Positions 11,225-22,590 of a stretch of DNA of 64,000 bases are shown here, piece after piece (position 1 is the stretch's first letter; each line of letters starts with the position of its first letter). The DNA is from Salticus scenicus (lineage: Eukaryota; Arthropoda; Arachnida; Araneae; Salticidae), in NCBI GenBank assembly GCA_963930645.1, contig OZ005652.1, forward strand, positions 319,360,244 to 319,424,243, written 5' to 3'. Under the pieces are notes generated by a model that made no database searches, was not told where the DNA came from, and saw nothing but the letters and a program-made list of their open reading frames with translations. The position numbers and the translations under genes were made by a program.

Positions 11225-12420
11225 GAAAATATTTTTAATGACGCGAAAATGCCTGTTGATGTCATAATGGGTAGGATGTATACTAAAACAGGCTAAAATT
11301 CACATAAATAAGGACGGTATTTCTGTTATCAAATTTAATTGTGCAGAAAATAATATTACCGACCTTCAAATTAATTACATACGCATAATTCACAGTGATG
11401 CACAAAACACTCCAATTTCATTATCTATTTCTACTCACACGGATGAAGATTATCACGCGTGTTATGAGTCCTAAATTTTTAAATAAAAAAACTTTCTAAA
11501 AAGAATTGAAAGAAAGAAATGTTTTAAAACAAAATAAATTTTTAAATTCTACCACTTCTAAATTTCAAGAACACATGCATATACATTCTTTCAAAAATAT
11601 TGGTTTATCAAAAAGAATCTGCGTTGACTTCTGCTCTTCTTAAATGCAAAAATCAAATCGAAAATCTCACTGGCGAAATAAGTCTGTTAGAAAAATCTTC
11701 TCTAAAAGATGAAATTCCATTTATGTACTAAAAAAGGAGTCTGAAATTCAGAAAATGACATCTTACATAACAGTTAAAATAAAATAAAATTAATGAATTG
11801 TTTGAAGTACGCAATAATATAAGTCATACACTAACTAATTTAAAAGAAATCCTACCGGATAAAAATGTACTTCTAAACGAAAAAGAGAAAAATCTCCCAT
11901 TTATAAAATTAGAATATTATACAGCTAAAAAGAATCTAAGAATCATCCAAATGATTATTGCGACAAAGGATTTATTCGGCGTATACCGATTCCTACGGAA
12001 ATCCCTACGATTATACCGATCAATTCATACTTGATACTATGCTGTGATTCCTTGACGATTTGAGAACTGACTTGATTAAACCTCAAATTTTCTGACTTTT
12101 ATGTACATGCTGATATCAAAGAACCCATTTTTCAGTTTTTAATCGTTAAATAAAAGATTTACCCTCCGACTTAAGAAACCTACAAAGTCCTGGATTTACG
12201 ATCTTGCTGCCGTAAAATGTACTCAGTTGGCACTGGGAAAGCAGATTGCATACTACAATGAACTTCGACCTTATAAAATCCTAAAAATGGCTGTTACCAT
12301 CACTTATCCTTTTGATGTAAAAAGATGTGTTTATGATGATGTTAACTCGCTCTTTGGTTCTGGAGGCAAGCTTAGAACCGAACTGGTGTCAGACTAATGG
12401 AATGAGCCCAGCCAACAGAT
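11225..12420 (+). pseudogene. Decayed coding-like sequence, family unknown
   Basis: Several protein-like open patches lie in the same orientation. One is about 55 codons near 11285-11470. A Lys/Glu-rich, coiled-coil-like patch lies near 11645-11730, then a 78-codon frame at 11798-12034. Another patch of about 80 codons runs near 12170-12400. The frames differ between patches, so a real gene here would need frameshifts and stops to be explained. I do not recognise the product and name no function. Bases 12420-12600 also read open on the minus strand, so the true extent is unclear. The region ends at a palindromic MITE (12729). Confidence 0.25.
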
Positions 12421-12728
12421 ATTTCCAATTTCTGTGCAATGTGTGCGACCCTTTACTCTGCGATTGTTAGGAAAAATATCATCCACATGCTGCATCATGT
12501 CTGATTTGCTCCCCGTTGTTGGCATTCCTTGCCTTTTCGCATTGGTTCGTCTTCGAATTTCTGGCACTATTTCTTAATGGCTGGCCGTGACATTGCATGT
12601 GGCACATATTCTACCGATATTTTACGATGAATATCTGTATTTGTGGCACGTATTGCCCATAAAAAAGTCCTGTTCCACATATTTCAACGTTAGATTACAT
12701 TTCCAGCTGACCACCTTTCTTTGTGGTA

Positions 12729-12941
12729 CAGTCGGTAACAAAAGTGTCCGAACACTAGCAAAAATTCCCATGTAAAAAAAGTACACTTCATACGGTTTTG
12801 TTAAATAAATCCTTGTTGAATCCTTTTCTTAGTCAGTCTAAGAACATGGTTTGATAAGGATTTATTTAACAGAACCGTATGAAGTGTACTTTTTTTACAT
12901 AAGAATTTTCGCTAGTGTTCGGACACTTTCGTTACCGACTG
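12729..12941. mobile_element. 213-bp palindromic MITE, copy 1
   Basis: The left arm starts CAGTCGGTAACAAAAGTGTC. The right arm is its near-perfect inverted copy, so the whole element can fold into one hairpin of about 100 bp around a short loop (ttcttagtcagtctaagaac). A TA flanks each end (12727-12728, 12942-12943), the usual Tc1/mariner target duplication. It has no ORF of its own. The right end has small changes (TTTCGTTACC) relative to the other copies. Confidence 0.93.
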
Positions 12942-14500
12942 TACTACACAGCAACAGTTGCAATTATTCGAATAAAATTGCTAACGTTTGAAGCCGTTTC
13001 GGAAATTTTTCGTTACCAATATAATTTTACCATTCGAATATTTGAAGGAACTTTTTTATGTAGTCCGATTTTTTTGAAAAGCCCGTTTCAGTTCATCTAG
13101 TTTTTCGTACGACCTGTTTTAAAATTATCTATTATTTTGATAAGTCATTTTCTGATCCGGATTTTTCTTAGATTGGCCCTCGAAAATATCATTTTTGCAT
13201 AGTTAATGAAAACTGCGCTTTCTTGTGGCCCCTTAACAAATAAAACACGATAATTTTGTGGACGATTGCATAAATGCATTACTATTTCACTGCTGATTAA
13301 AAAAAGAATAAGTTTGATGTCATCTAATAGCTAAATTAGGTAATTGCACCACCAGTAATCGCCAAAATTTGCACTCTTTTTCCAAGGTGACTCCCGAAAT
13401 ACGTGGTTATTTCAGCATAAATGAACAAAATTCCAACTTTTTTATTGTCTAATTTCAAAAGTTTTTGTGCCCTGTTTCTGAAATGCATTACTACTTTACT
13501 CTTGTTTGAATTATGTTTAACTGTCAAAATAAGAAATTTTCTTGGGGTTTATTAATGATATTCCTGCTTGTTAAAGTTATCGAGAAGAAATATGGCGCGA
13601 TTGATTTCATTTTTTAAGCCGACTCTTTATTTCTGTTAGTCGCCACATAGCGAGTGGCGAGTAGATATTTTCAGGCCTACATATTCCTTTAGTAAGACGA
13701 GGATATAAAAATATTTGTATATTGATTTCAAAACCAACAATTCCTTTAAATTCCGTAAAAACTAAGCAACAGTAGTAATTAATGTCACACAAAATGAAAA
13801 AATAGATTATCAAAATATTGTATTCCGGACTAATGTGAGTACGACCACTCTCTTTATGTCATGATAATTCAAATGAAAAAGCTAATGACGCATGCAGGTA
13901 CATTGTGAAGCTTAAGAATTTAATTATCCCTTTCTTGTTTTTCCCTAGTCATTTAGAACCTTTTAAAGCATTTTGTGATTTATACTACGAACAGATTTCC
14001 CTTAAAACCAAATTTATTGTTCCTGTAGCATTTCATGGTCTTTTTACAAATAAAGCAAATTTCGCTATTTCAGCTATTTTATGTTTTTATCAATTAAGAA
14101 AATATGCGCATTGTACATTAGTGTTTTCACGAAAATAACTGAGAAAAGACGAACCGTTTTTTTTTTTTTTTTTTTTAGTCATGTGCAAGTTAAACTTTTA
14201 TTTAGGGTCATGGCAATACTAATGTTAATTACTTTTGATCATCATCATTTATGAAAGATGAGGGAATCTGGGCGTATATACCTCTTGGTTAAAGGACAGA
14301 TTTTCTTCCTTTAAGATAGATCATTTACTTGTCATTAACCGAATCATATAATGTCTACGAGATAATACAACGAAAAACCTTCTACCGTAAAAAATAATCC
14401 CAGTTTGTAATTTTAGTTAAAAATGACACAGTACAACCAGTTTCACATGGTAGCATCAAGGTTGAAATTCGTATAAAAAGTAGTTTTGTCGATTTATATA
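12942..14500. other. Spacer, no recognised gene
   Basis: Short frames of 61-77 codons are present (12915-13100, 13336-13527, 13607-13813, 13905-14138) but show no domain or consistent composition. A T-tract lies at 14158-14176. No repeat family could be assigned. Confidence 0.4.
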
Positions 14501-15030
14501 CAGGGTGCAAAGTGTTTTTCATTAGACGGTTTTTGTTTATGCAACCATTCATCAAAAGAACATATTCCCAATTCTAAAAATGTTTTAATTCAACTGAGTA
14601 ACGATTTAATGCCGCGGTAGGATCCGCAACATCATTTTCGTAAAAATTACGAAATCTAAATTTTTATATGGTTCTCTGGTCCCTATAGATATATTTAGTA
14701 AAAAATTTATATGACTCAAAAAGTCAGTCCAATGTTTAAGATGAAATAACTCGTGAATTTTAATCGTAGAAGTTTACCTAATTTTTGTTTGTTTGTTTTT
14801 AATCTCAGAATATCAAGATTGTTTTAAATATGACTTTAGTAGCCAGATGGGGATTTTATAAAAGTTTAGACTCAGATTTTGTAAATTTTTACAAGACAAA
14901 TTTTGTCGAATTTTCTACAACGGGATGTCGTTATTTATTTTATTTAAAACATTTTGACAATTGAAAACATTTCCTTTTGACAAACGGTTACGAATTAAAA
15001 GGTCGCCTAATGACAACACTCTGCACTCCG
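14501..15030. mobile_element. 530-bp MITE with short terminal inverted repeats
   Basis: The left end CAGGGTGCAAAGTGTTTTTC matches the right end, which reads CGGAGTGCAGAGTGTTGTC in reverse complement. Inner blocks cattaga-cgg and gacctttt continue the match. The flanks are tata on both sides, consistent with a TA or TATA target duplication. The interior has no coding frame. Confidence 0.65.
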
Positions 15031-15234
15031 TATATTTATTATTTTATTAATAAAAAAAAAAGAATGTTACTCTAACATTTTTCATAAATAAATGTTTTAA
15101 GACAAATGATCTTGTTTAAATTTGAAATCAAGATTTTTGTTTAATGGTACTGTTAATTTAAAATGCTATTGTTGATATGTACACAAAATCCTTTTTCTAT
15201 ATAAATCTGCTGCAATAAAAAAAAAATACTCTTG

Positions 15235-16065
15235 TATAGCAACAACAACACGACTTTCTTTACTCATTACTATAAATATTATAAAGTTTTTTTTTTTTTT
15301 TGGAAATAGCATGGTCAGAAGACAAGAAATTGACATAATCAATCAGGCGCCTAACAATTTTCCTGTCGTAGCAAACTGTATATGAGAAGCAAACATTCAA
15401 ACCGTGTTTTCTCGAAAAAAAAAAAAAAAAAGAGTTTGAGATTTTTCTTTGAACTTAACATAAAAATAGTATGTCTACATATCTTTCTAGATATCAGGAA
15501 TGGAACACGGGCGCAGAATTCATACCACTATCAATGTAAGAAAATTTTCTACTTCTTAAATCAACGATATTATAGGTAGAGAAATTTCTTCAACAGATTC
15601 CGGTGTGAATCCTGCGCCCGTGTTCCATCCCTGAGATATGTCTACATATTTTCTTAATGTCTAGTAATACATCTAAATAAACAGTAATTAGGTTTTAAGT
15701 TTAGTTATTTTTTAATTCATTGGTTTTTGTGTTGACTGAAAAATTGTACTCGAAGATGAAAACATGGTTTGAATGTTTGAGTAAAGACATATACAAGAGA
15801 GTGTATACAGCGAGTTTTTTGAAACGCCAATTTCCAAGATCTAAAACTGATCTACCTAATCAGGAATAGCCTAACCAATACACGAAAAAAGAGTTTTAAA
15901 CAGGAGTTTAGGCAGAAAATTAGAAGAAAATCGAAGAACCGTTTTTTAGATAGCGACTTTCAGCTCACTTCCGATTTTCATCAAAACTTGGCAAATTCCG
16001 AAAATCAACAATTACGTACGAAAAGAAAGTTGATATGGAAAAGATGAAAAAAATTGGTAGAGCCT

Positions 16066-16102
<37 letters not shown>

Positions 16103-16310
16103 CCGCTTGCGAGACCTGAAACTTAATTACTTATTTAGGACACATATCGATTTTCCTGAAGAAACCAATTAATACATATGTACGAAAGGATATCTAAAAT
16201 GGGGTTTATGTTTATACAGCAAATTTGAAGAAAATCGTCAAAGCCGTTTTTAAGATATGACTTTTCGTGCCTCATTTCAGGTTTTTCAATTTTCACTAAA
16301 AGTTATTTTT
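15235..16310 (+). mobile_element. Family 1 rolling-circle-like element, copy 2, interrupted
   Basis: It starts with the acacgactttctttactc block, equivalent to the 5' motif at 5277. It carries the same body blocks as the 5.3-6.3 kb copy: gaagaaaatcg, agagcc, tttttgagat-like, cacttccgattttcatcaaa, cctgaaacttaattacttat and ggatatctaaaat. A T-tract interrupts it at 16068-16098, and a 139-bp MITE sits inside at 15495-15633. The 3' hairpin is not preserved. Confidence 0.55.
15495..15633. mobile_element. 139-bp MITE inside a family 1 element
   Basis: CAGGAATGGAACACGGGCGC at the left is matched by an inverted copy at the right, ending GTTCCATCCCTG. Inner arms continue through agaattcatacc/ggtgtgaatcc. 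AGATAT lies directly outside both ends. A longer block, tatgtctacatat, also occurs on both sides (near 15470 and 15637), so the exact target duplication is uncertain. It is non-coding and nested in an older repeat. Confidence 0.75.
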
Positions 16311-16810
16311 TAAGTAATTGATCAGTAAAACATAAACCTCGAATGGCAATTTTCTTAAACAAGAAAAAATTGTTTTTTTAAAGAAAGAGCTTGTATGTTT
16401 ATACACACGTATAAGCAATGTGTAACAAGCAATCTGTAACTATTTATCTGTAACAAGCTTTCTGATCATACATTACAACTTGGAGTTAAGATTACTATTT
16501 CTTACTACACATTCTATCGCTAGTAAATAAAAGTTCCACGCAATCATAAAGCGTAGCAGTTTTTTCTATGAACATGTACGTTTTCCAACGAATGAATTTT
16601 AAAAAGTGACGTCATTTTCAAAGATGATCGTATTTCAGTTGGGAAATTTTATAAAAGGGGCGTTATTCTTGCATGTTAGTAAAATTATTTTTATTTTAAT
16701 TATATTAAGTTGACACTAGCGTAATTTTAGAACTTTTTTAATCATATTATCATTTCATCACTTTTTAACTTCGAATTAAAAAAGAAATCTCTATTTAGAA
16801 AGATTATATA
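16311..16810. other. Spacer, no recognised gene
   Basis: AT-rich sequence with the short direct repeats caatctgtaac and taacaagc near 16420-16460. Nothing else is seen. Confidence 0.4.
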
Positions 16811-17775
16811 CAGGTGTTAAACAAAATAATGCGAATACATTCGCTTTTTTACGTTTTGTTAAATATCTTGAAAAGTTCTTTAGGGATCATCTTGAAACTT
16901 TGGTACTGTAAAGAATATGTTATACTTTATATTTTTCAGTAAAAGTTGTGTCATGAAAAGGAAAAGGGGACCAGTAAAAAATTAAACAAAAATCAAAATA
17001 TTTTGGATCACCCTGCAAAAGGTATTGCTTTAAATGCGTTTTGGTTGTAGCATGTGATTATGAAGACTTTTCTCATTATCTGTATAAAAATTTTATGAGG
17101 CTACCACATATATTCGTGGAGATATAACAGTTTCTTAAAAAAGAATTGCAAAAACAATTTCCACTTTTTAAATTATAACACGTAAAGTATTAGACCCAGA
17201 GCAAAGCCATTTTCAGGAAATATTGCATACTATATTAGACACAGCATGCAGCAATCATAATGAAAAAATGTTAAATATTTTACGAAATACGAGCACTTTT
17301 ACTAAATAATTTTAACTACGCATGCGCAAGCTTTACAAAAATTTCATTTGCATAATTTAACATTCAAAGGTATTGAGCGACTTACATGAAAACCCGAAAC
17401 AAATATCATGTAAATTCAAAACGTTACGAGAGATAGAATGAACAAAATTTCAGTTCCCTCAAAACTAACGCTAAACTATAAGGGCTTTTACTCACATTTT
17501 TATTTTGATTCAACCAATGCCCAATGATATTACAGTGTTTTCGCTGATAGCAAATAAATATTGATAAAACCCCTAACATCTTTCTTTTTTTTGAGACGAA
17601 CTTAAATTCTGTTTATTCTATCTCTCGTAACGTTTTGAATTTACATGATATTTGTTTGGGGTTTTTATATAAATTTTTCAATACCTTTGGAAATGGAATT
17701 TTTATAAAGCTTGCGCACGCGTAATTAAAAATTATTTAGTGAAAGTGCTCGTATTTCGTAAGATATTTAACATTT

Positions 17776-18367
17776 AATAAAATTAAACATAATTTATACG
17801 TCTCATTAATATATTAAAACCAATGTAACATTTAAAATGAAATAAAAAATACAAAATTTAAAACTTTAAAAATACATTTTAATTAAAAACATTAAAACAT
17901 AAGACAGACGTTTCGGCTAGAACACTAGCCCTTCTCAGTGTCAAACATACAAGCACAAACAACATTTACAAAAATTTATAATACATCACAGCAAGATTAA
18001 ATATTCAGGAGGAATAGCTTTAGCCTCGTTCAAAACAGAATGTTGCATTTTGGTAAAAGCGCCCTCTATAAAAATACGGGATTCATAGATTAGATATTTA
18101 TATTAGAAGCTAAAATTTTAAAGTTTTCAAAATCTGGAATATGATCACTATTGAGAGAATGGATTAGTAAAAGCGCCCTCTAGAAAAATACGGGGTTCAT
18201 AGATATTTATATTAGAAGATAAAATTTTAAAGTTTTTAAAACTTTAAAATGACTGACATATGACAAACTTGACGTCTGTCTCATGTTTTAATGTTTTTAA
18301 TTAAAATGTATTTTTAAAGTTTTAAATTTTGTATTTTTATCTCATTTTAAATGTTACATTGGTTTTA
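17776..18367 (-). mobile_element. 592-bp insertion with 13-bp target duplication
   Basis: The 13-bp sequence ATATTTAACATTT lies on both sides (17763-17775 and 18368-18380), and removing the insert restores the palindrome's right arm. The insert has its own inverted arms (about 17810-17912 and 18264-18367). It also has a direct duplication of about 112 bp (the gcgccctctaNaaaaatacgg blocks at about 18060 and 18172) and a hammerhead-like motif on the minus strand at 17908-17942. The long target duplication and ribozyme-like motif fit a retroelement, possibly a non-autonomous Penelope-like element. That assignment is inference. Confidence 0.6.
17908..17942 (-). ncRNA. Degenerate hammerhead-ribozyme-like motif
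   Basis: On the minus strand the order is CTGAGAAG, then stem II GGCTAG-TGTT-CTAGCC (6 bp, perfect), then GAAACGTC. Type I hammerheads use CUGAUGA, stem II, GAAA in this order. Here the CUGAUGA box seems to lack one base (CTGA-GA), so cleavage activity is doubtful. Motifs with GAAACGTC next to stem II are known from Penelope-like elements and retrozymes. Confidence 0.45.
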
Positions 18368-18850
18368 ATATTTAACATTTTTTCATTCTGATTGCTGTAT
18401 GCTGTGTTTAGTATAGTATGCCATATTTCCTGAAAATGGCTTTGCACTGGGTTTAATACCCTACGTGTTATAATTAAAACAGTGGAAATTGTTTTTGCAA
18501 TTTTTTAAAGAAACCGTTATATCTCCATGAATATATGTAGTAGCCTCATAGACTTTTATGCAAATAATGAGAAAAGTCCTCATAATCACATGCTGCAGCA
18601 AAAACGCATTTAAAGCATTACGTTTTATAGGGTGATCCAAAACATTTTGATTTTTGTTTAATTTTTTACTGGTCCCCTTTTCCTTTTCCTGACACAACGT
18701 TTACGGAAATATATGAGGTATAACATGTTCTTTATATTAACAAAGTTTCAAGATGACTCCTAAAGAATTTTTCAAGATATTTTACAAAACTTGAAAAAGC
18801 GAAATTGTTAACATTATTTTGTCCAACACCTGAACATTAAAAGTAGCTTA

Positions 18851-18994
18851 CAGTCGGTAACAAAAGTGACAAGTCAAGTTCTTTATCAGTGTAAGAACAT
18901 GATTCGATAAGGATTTGTTTAACAAAACCGTATGAAGTGTACTTTTTTTACATAGGAATTTTTGCTAGTGTTCGAACACTTTTGTTACCGACTG
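18851..18994. mobile_element. 213-bp palindromic MITE, copy 2, left arm deleted
   Basis: The left end keeps only about 19 bases of the arm (CAGTCGGTAACAAAAGTGAC) before jumping to the loop region. The right arm is complete, to TTACCGACTG. A TA flanks both ends (18849-18850, 18995-18996). The 144-bp length reflects an internal deletion. It sits 18 bp outside the large palindrome. Confidence 0.88.
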
Positions 18995-19249
18995 TACATA
19001 TCAAATTTAAAATTTCTAGCTGCTTTATTTCTGTAGAAATCATACAAAAATATGATTTTCGAGAACATTTTTCCTTAGCGCCTCCATTGTGCAAAATCGA
19101 AACTACGATAATAATTCAACGTTGGTAATAAACAGTATCTGTGTCAAGTTTGGTTCAAATTGGTGCAGTGGTTTAGGAAGAGATTTAAGACATATCCACT
19201 TACATACATAGTTATAACGACTTTTATTTATATTAACTCTTAAGGCACT

Positions 19250-19345
19250 TCTACATAGTCATCATCCAGAGTCATACATTTATCCCAGCGTTTTATGACT
19301 TTCGAAGGTTGCCATTGTAGAATAAGGCGAACTTTGGTTATTTCA
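19250..19345 (-). pseudogene. Possible mariner-type transposase C-terminal fragment
   Basis: A minus-strand frame ends in a stop at 19250 and encodes about 32 residues, with RWDKCMTLDDDYVEVP at the end. The W-K-C-hydrophobic-D-D-Y-V pattern resembles the C-terminal tail of mariner-family transposases. An in-frame stop lies just upstream (about 19349), and no catalytic DDD triad region is adjacent. It is a short relic at best, and the call rests on pattern memory. Confidence 0.3.
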
Positions 19346-20590
19346 ACCTACAGCTAACCTATATGCAAAACTTTAGCTCAATCGCATGGTAAGAAATTGA
19401 TTAGAATTAAAAAACAAAATTTAAACCAGAGTTATAGGTCAGGCCCACAGCTCCCTTTCTGGCCCCCACAAGTCCGTTATTGCTTGAGCAAATACTGCGT
19501 CGGAGTTATACTTGTATGCAAAATGTCATCTCCATCAGACGATAGAGAGGGAGTCCAGCACCACACCCCTAAGTTTGTTACTACTTGAACATGTATCGTA
19601 ATCGGAGTCGGTCCGTAATCGCAAAATTTCAGCTCAGTCGGACAATAGAAAGTGGGTTAAAATTTGAAAAAAAAAAAAAAAAATAATAATAAATAAATAA
19701 ATAAAAGAACTGAGGTAAAAGGCTCAGAGCCCCCAAGGAACCCGCTTCTAAGTTCGCTACTATTTGAGTATGTTATGTCATTAATTAGAGTTACAAGTGT
19801 ATGCAAAAATTCAGCTCAGTCAGATGATAGGAAGTGGGTAGAAATTTCCTTCTTAGATTTGACCCACACATATAAATAAATAATATTTCACACATAAATG
19901 AATAACATAACAAGTTAAATAAAAGCCTATAAAATCAAAACAACAAGTAGTTTTATCAAAATATTTGTTTCGAACCCATGAATGATGGCAATACAGTACA
20001 GGACGATTCAAAATAAAAATTTAAATAACTGTAAGTAATATGTATATTATTTCTCATAAGGATGAAAATTTAGCAAAAAAAAAATGTAACATGTATCAGT
20101 TTTTTTCTTTTTCTTTTCTTTTCTTTCTTTCTTTCTTTTTTTTTTTTTTTAATTTAATGTTATTAAAAGGATTTCAAATAATGAGTCCATGGACCGTAAT
20201 GCATGAAAACACTACTTTGTATTCCTGTAAAAAAAACTATAAGCCGTATGGTCATGAAAATGTACATTGTTATTGCGACGATGACCTATAATAAGGATAA
20301 CCAATAGGGATTCTTAATCGAATGTAAAGTTCAGCAGTAGTGTGCATTTCAAACGGTTGAAGACCACAGGTTGTAATGAATAAGATATCTTCTTTGTATC
20401 CATATATATATATATAACACGAAAGAAAAATCATGCAGTACGCATTGATTAGTAACACTTTCCAACTCTACGTAATTGTTGTATCGAATAACTTTTAATA
20501 TTCTTTGCCTACGTTATCACATAACAGACAGAAGGACTGAAAAATTTACAGATAGATTAATTGATTTTAAAATTACTATAAGGCATTTTG
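19346..20590. repeat. Decayed tandem repeat family with CAGTCGGA-type units
   Basis: Units of roughly 150 bp recur at about 19440-19560, 19570-19660 and 19735-19850. They share the gttatacttgtatgcaaaat, ttcagctcagtcggacaata and gaaagtgggt blocks. An A-tract with (AATA)n follows at 19667-19704. A (TTTC)n/T-tract lies at 20100-20150. No gene is seen, and the 83-codon frame at 20040-20291 runs through the T-tract. Confidence 0.5.
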
Positions 20591-22590
20591 GAAAGTGTTA
20601 AAAAGGCTTAACGCAAAAGAAAATGCAGCCATTAGATTATAATTACAGCTTTTGGTCTCTCTGAATATTTTAGTGTAGCCCTGTAAATCAGAAAGTTAAT
20701 CGTATCATATTCTATACAAAACATTATTTTAGAATATTAACAGTACACTTCAATATTTTTATGATTTTCACAGTAGAAAGATTTTTGAATATAATTTCAA
20801 AAAATTCTGTCCTAAAACGCAATGCATTGCCTTTCCCCCCCCCCCCTTTTTTTTTGGTCCCTGTAAACAAACTAGTTATACAGGACCTATTAATGTCATT
20901 TTAAATGGGGAACATTCTATACCGAAAATATTTATAAAAATAACACTCATAGAACACAATGCTTTCGAATGCTTTTGGGTATCCCTGTACACAAACGAGA
21001 AGAGATATTCACTGCATTTTCAATATGAAACATCCGATTGTGAACTTCAATAAAATATATCAGTTTCGAGAAATTCCATAAATATTTACGGGAGTTAGAG
21101 CGCGGGCAGACAGACAGTTGGACAGATACATAATCATATGGCAAAATCATATACAGGTGGAAATCATATTCACACTTAAAAATGTTAGAAAGTGTTAAAA
21201 ACACTTAATGTCAACGAAAGTACAATTTTAGCAATATCTTATTAATAGCTCTTAATATAAACGGATATTTTTGTGTCACCTTGTAAATATAATGCTAATC
21301 ATGCTATATTCTATGCAAAGCATTTTTTTGTGCATATAAATAACATATTTCAATTTCCTAAAACTTCGTGGAAAGTAAAGTTATTAAAATTTGATTTATA
21401 TAAATATCTCTCATAGAACGCAATGCTTTGGAATACTTTTAAGTGCCCCTGTACATAAATCGGTGGTGGTATTTCCTCCATTTTATACAGGAAACATCCA
21501 ATAGTGAACTTGAATAACATATTTCAGTTTCATTGAGATATGTTTACAGTAAAGGTATGAAAATATGGTTTATAGAAATACCTCTCATAGAACACAATGC
21601 TATGGAATACTTTCGGGTGTCTCTGTACACAAACCAGTAGAGGTATAAACTCCATTTTCAATAGGGAACGTCCGATAATGAACTTGAATAACATATATCA
21701 GTTTCAAGAAATTCCATAAATATTTACGGGAGTTAGAGCTCGGACAGACAGACAGACGGACAGGCAGATACACAAAACTGATATCATATTTACACTTAAA
21801 AATGTTAGAAAGTGTTAAAAACGCTTAGCGCAAACGAAAGTACAATTCTAGCAATTTTTTATGAATAGTTCTAAATATAACTGGATATTTTGTGCCACCC
21901 TGGAAATCTAACGCTAATCATGCTATATTCTATGCAAAGCATTCTTTTGTGCATATAAATAACATATTTCCTAAAACTTCCTGGAAAGTAAAGTTATTAA
22001 AATTTGATTTATAGAAATCTCTCTCATAGAACGCAATGCTTTGGAATACTTTTGAGTGTCCCTGTACATAAACCGATGGTGGTATTTCCTCCATTTTATA
22101 CAGGAAAAATTCAATAGTGAGCTTGAATAATATATTTCAATTTCATTAAGATATGTCTACAGTAAAGGTATGAAAATATGGTTTATAGAAATACCTCACG
22201 TAGAACACAATGCTTTGAAATACTTTCGGGTGTCCCTGTACACATACTAGTAGAGGTATAAACTCCATTTTCAATAGGGAACGTCCGATAGTGAACTTGA
22301 ATAACATATTTCAATTTCATTAAGATATGTCTACAGTAAAGGTATGAAAATATGGTTTATAGAAATACCTCGCATATAACACAATTCTTTGAAATACTTT
22401 CGTGTGTCCCTGTACACAAACCAGTAGAGGTATAAACTCCATTTTCAATAGGGCACGTCCGATAGTGAACTTGAATAACATATATCAGTTTCAAGACATT
22501 CCATCAATATTTACGGGAGTTAGAGCGAAGACAGACAGACAGACAAATCGAAGTCATAAACACTTTTCAACCTTGTTAGAAAGTGTTTAA
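20591..22590 (+). mobile_element. Three head-to-tail copies of a tandem-unit element (family 3)
   Basis: The copies start at 20591, 21188 and 21808, each with GAAAGTGTTAAAAA(C/G)(G/A)CTTAA. Each continues through a shared 5' part (ctgtaaat, atgctatattctatgcaaag) and then a number of units of about 170-180 bp carrying gtgtccctgtacacaaacc. The later copies have more units: about 1, 2 and 3. Each copy ends in the ttacgggagttagagcg block and (CAGA)n, followed by a hairpin. The last copy has AAACACTTT paired with AAAGTGTTT in 22557-22590. Head-to-tail insertion, sub-terminal inverted repeats and a 3' hairpin fit rolling-circle non-autonomous elements. There is no ORF beyond chance. Confidence 0.7.

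Larger units (their letters stand above)
16811..18832. mobile_element. Large palindromic (fold-back) element, interrupted
   Basis: The ends read CAGGTGTTAAACAAAATAAT (left) and CAGGTGTTGGACAAAATAAT (right, reverse complement). The left arm 16811-17450 is matched in inverted order by 18832-18380 and then by 17775-17590. The right arm is therefore split by a separate insertion at 17776-18367. Shared inner blocks include ggatcaccctg/agggtgatcc, tagacccagagcaaagcc and acgcatgcgcaagc-like. No transposase is seen. A related but rearranged piece lies at 60045-60430, and the core (tacagggtgatc, gcatgcg) recalls the fold-back element at 44.6-46.6 kb. No target duplication was found at the outer ends. 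Confidence 0.8.
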
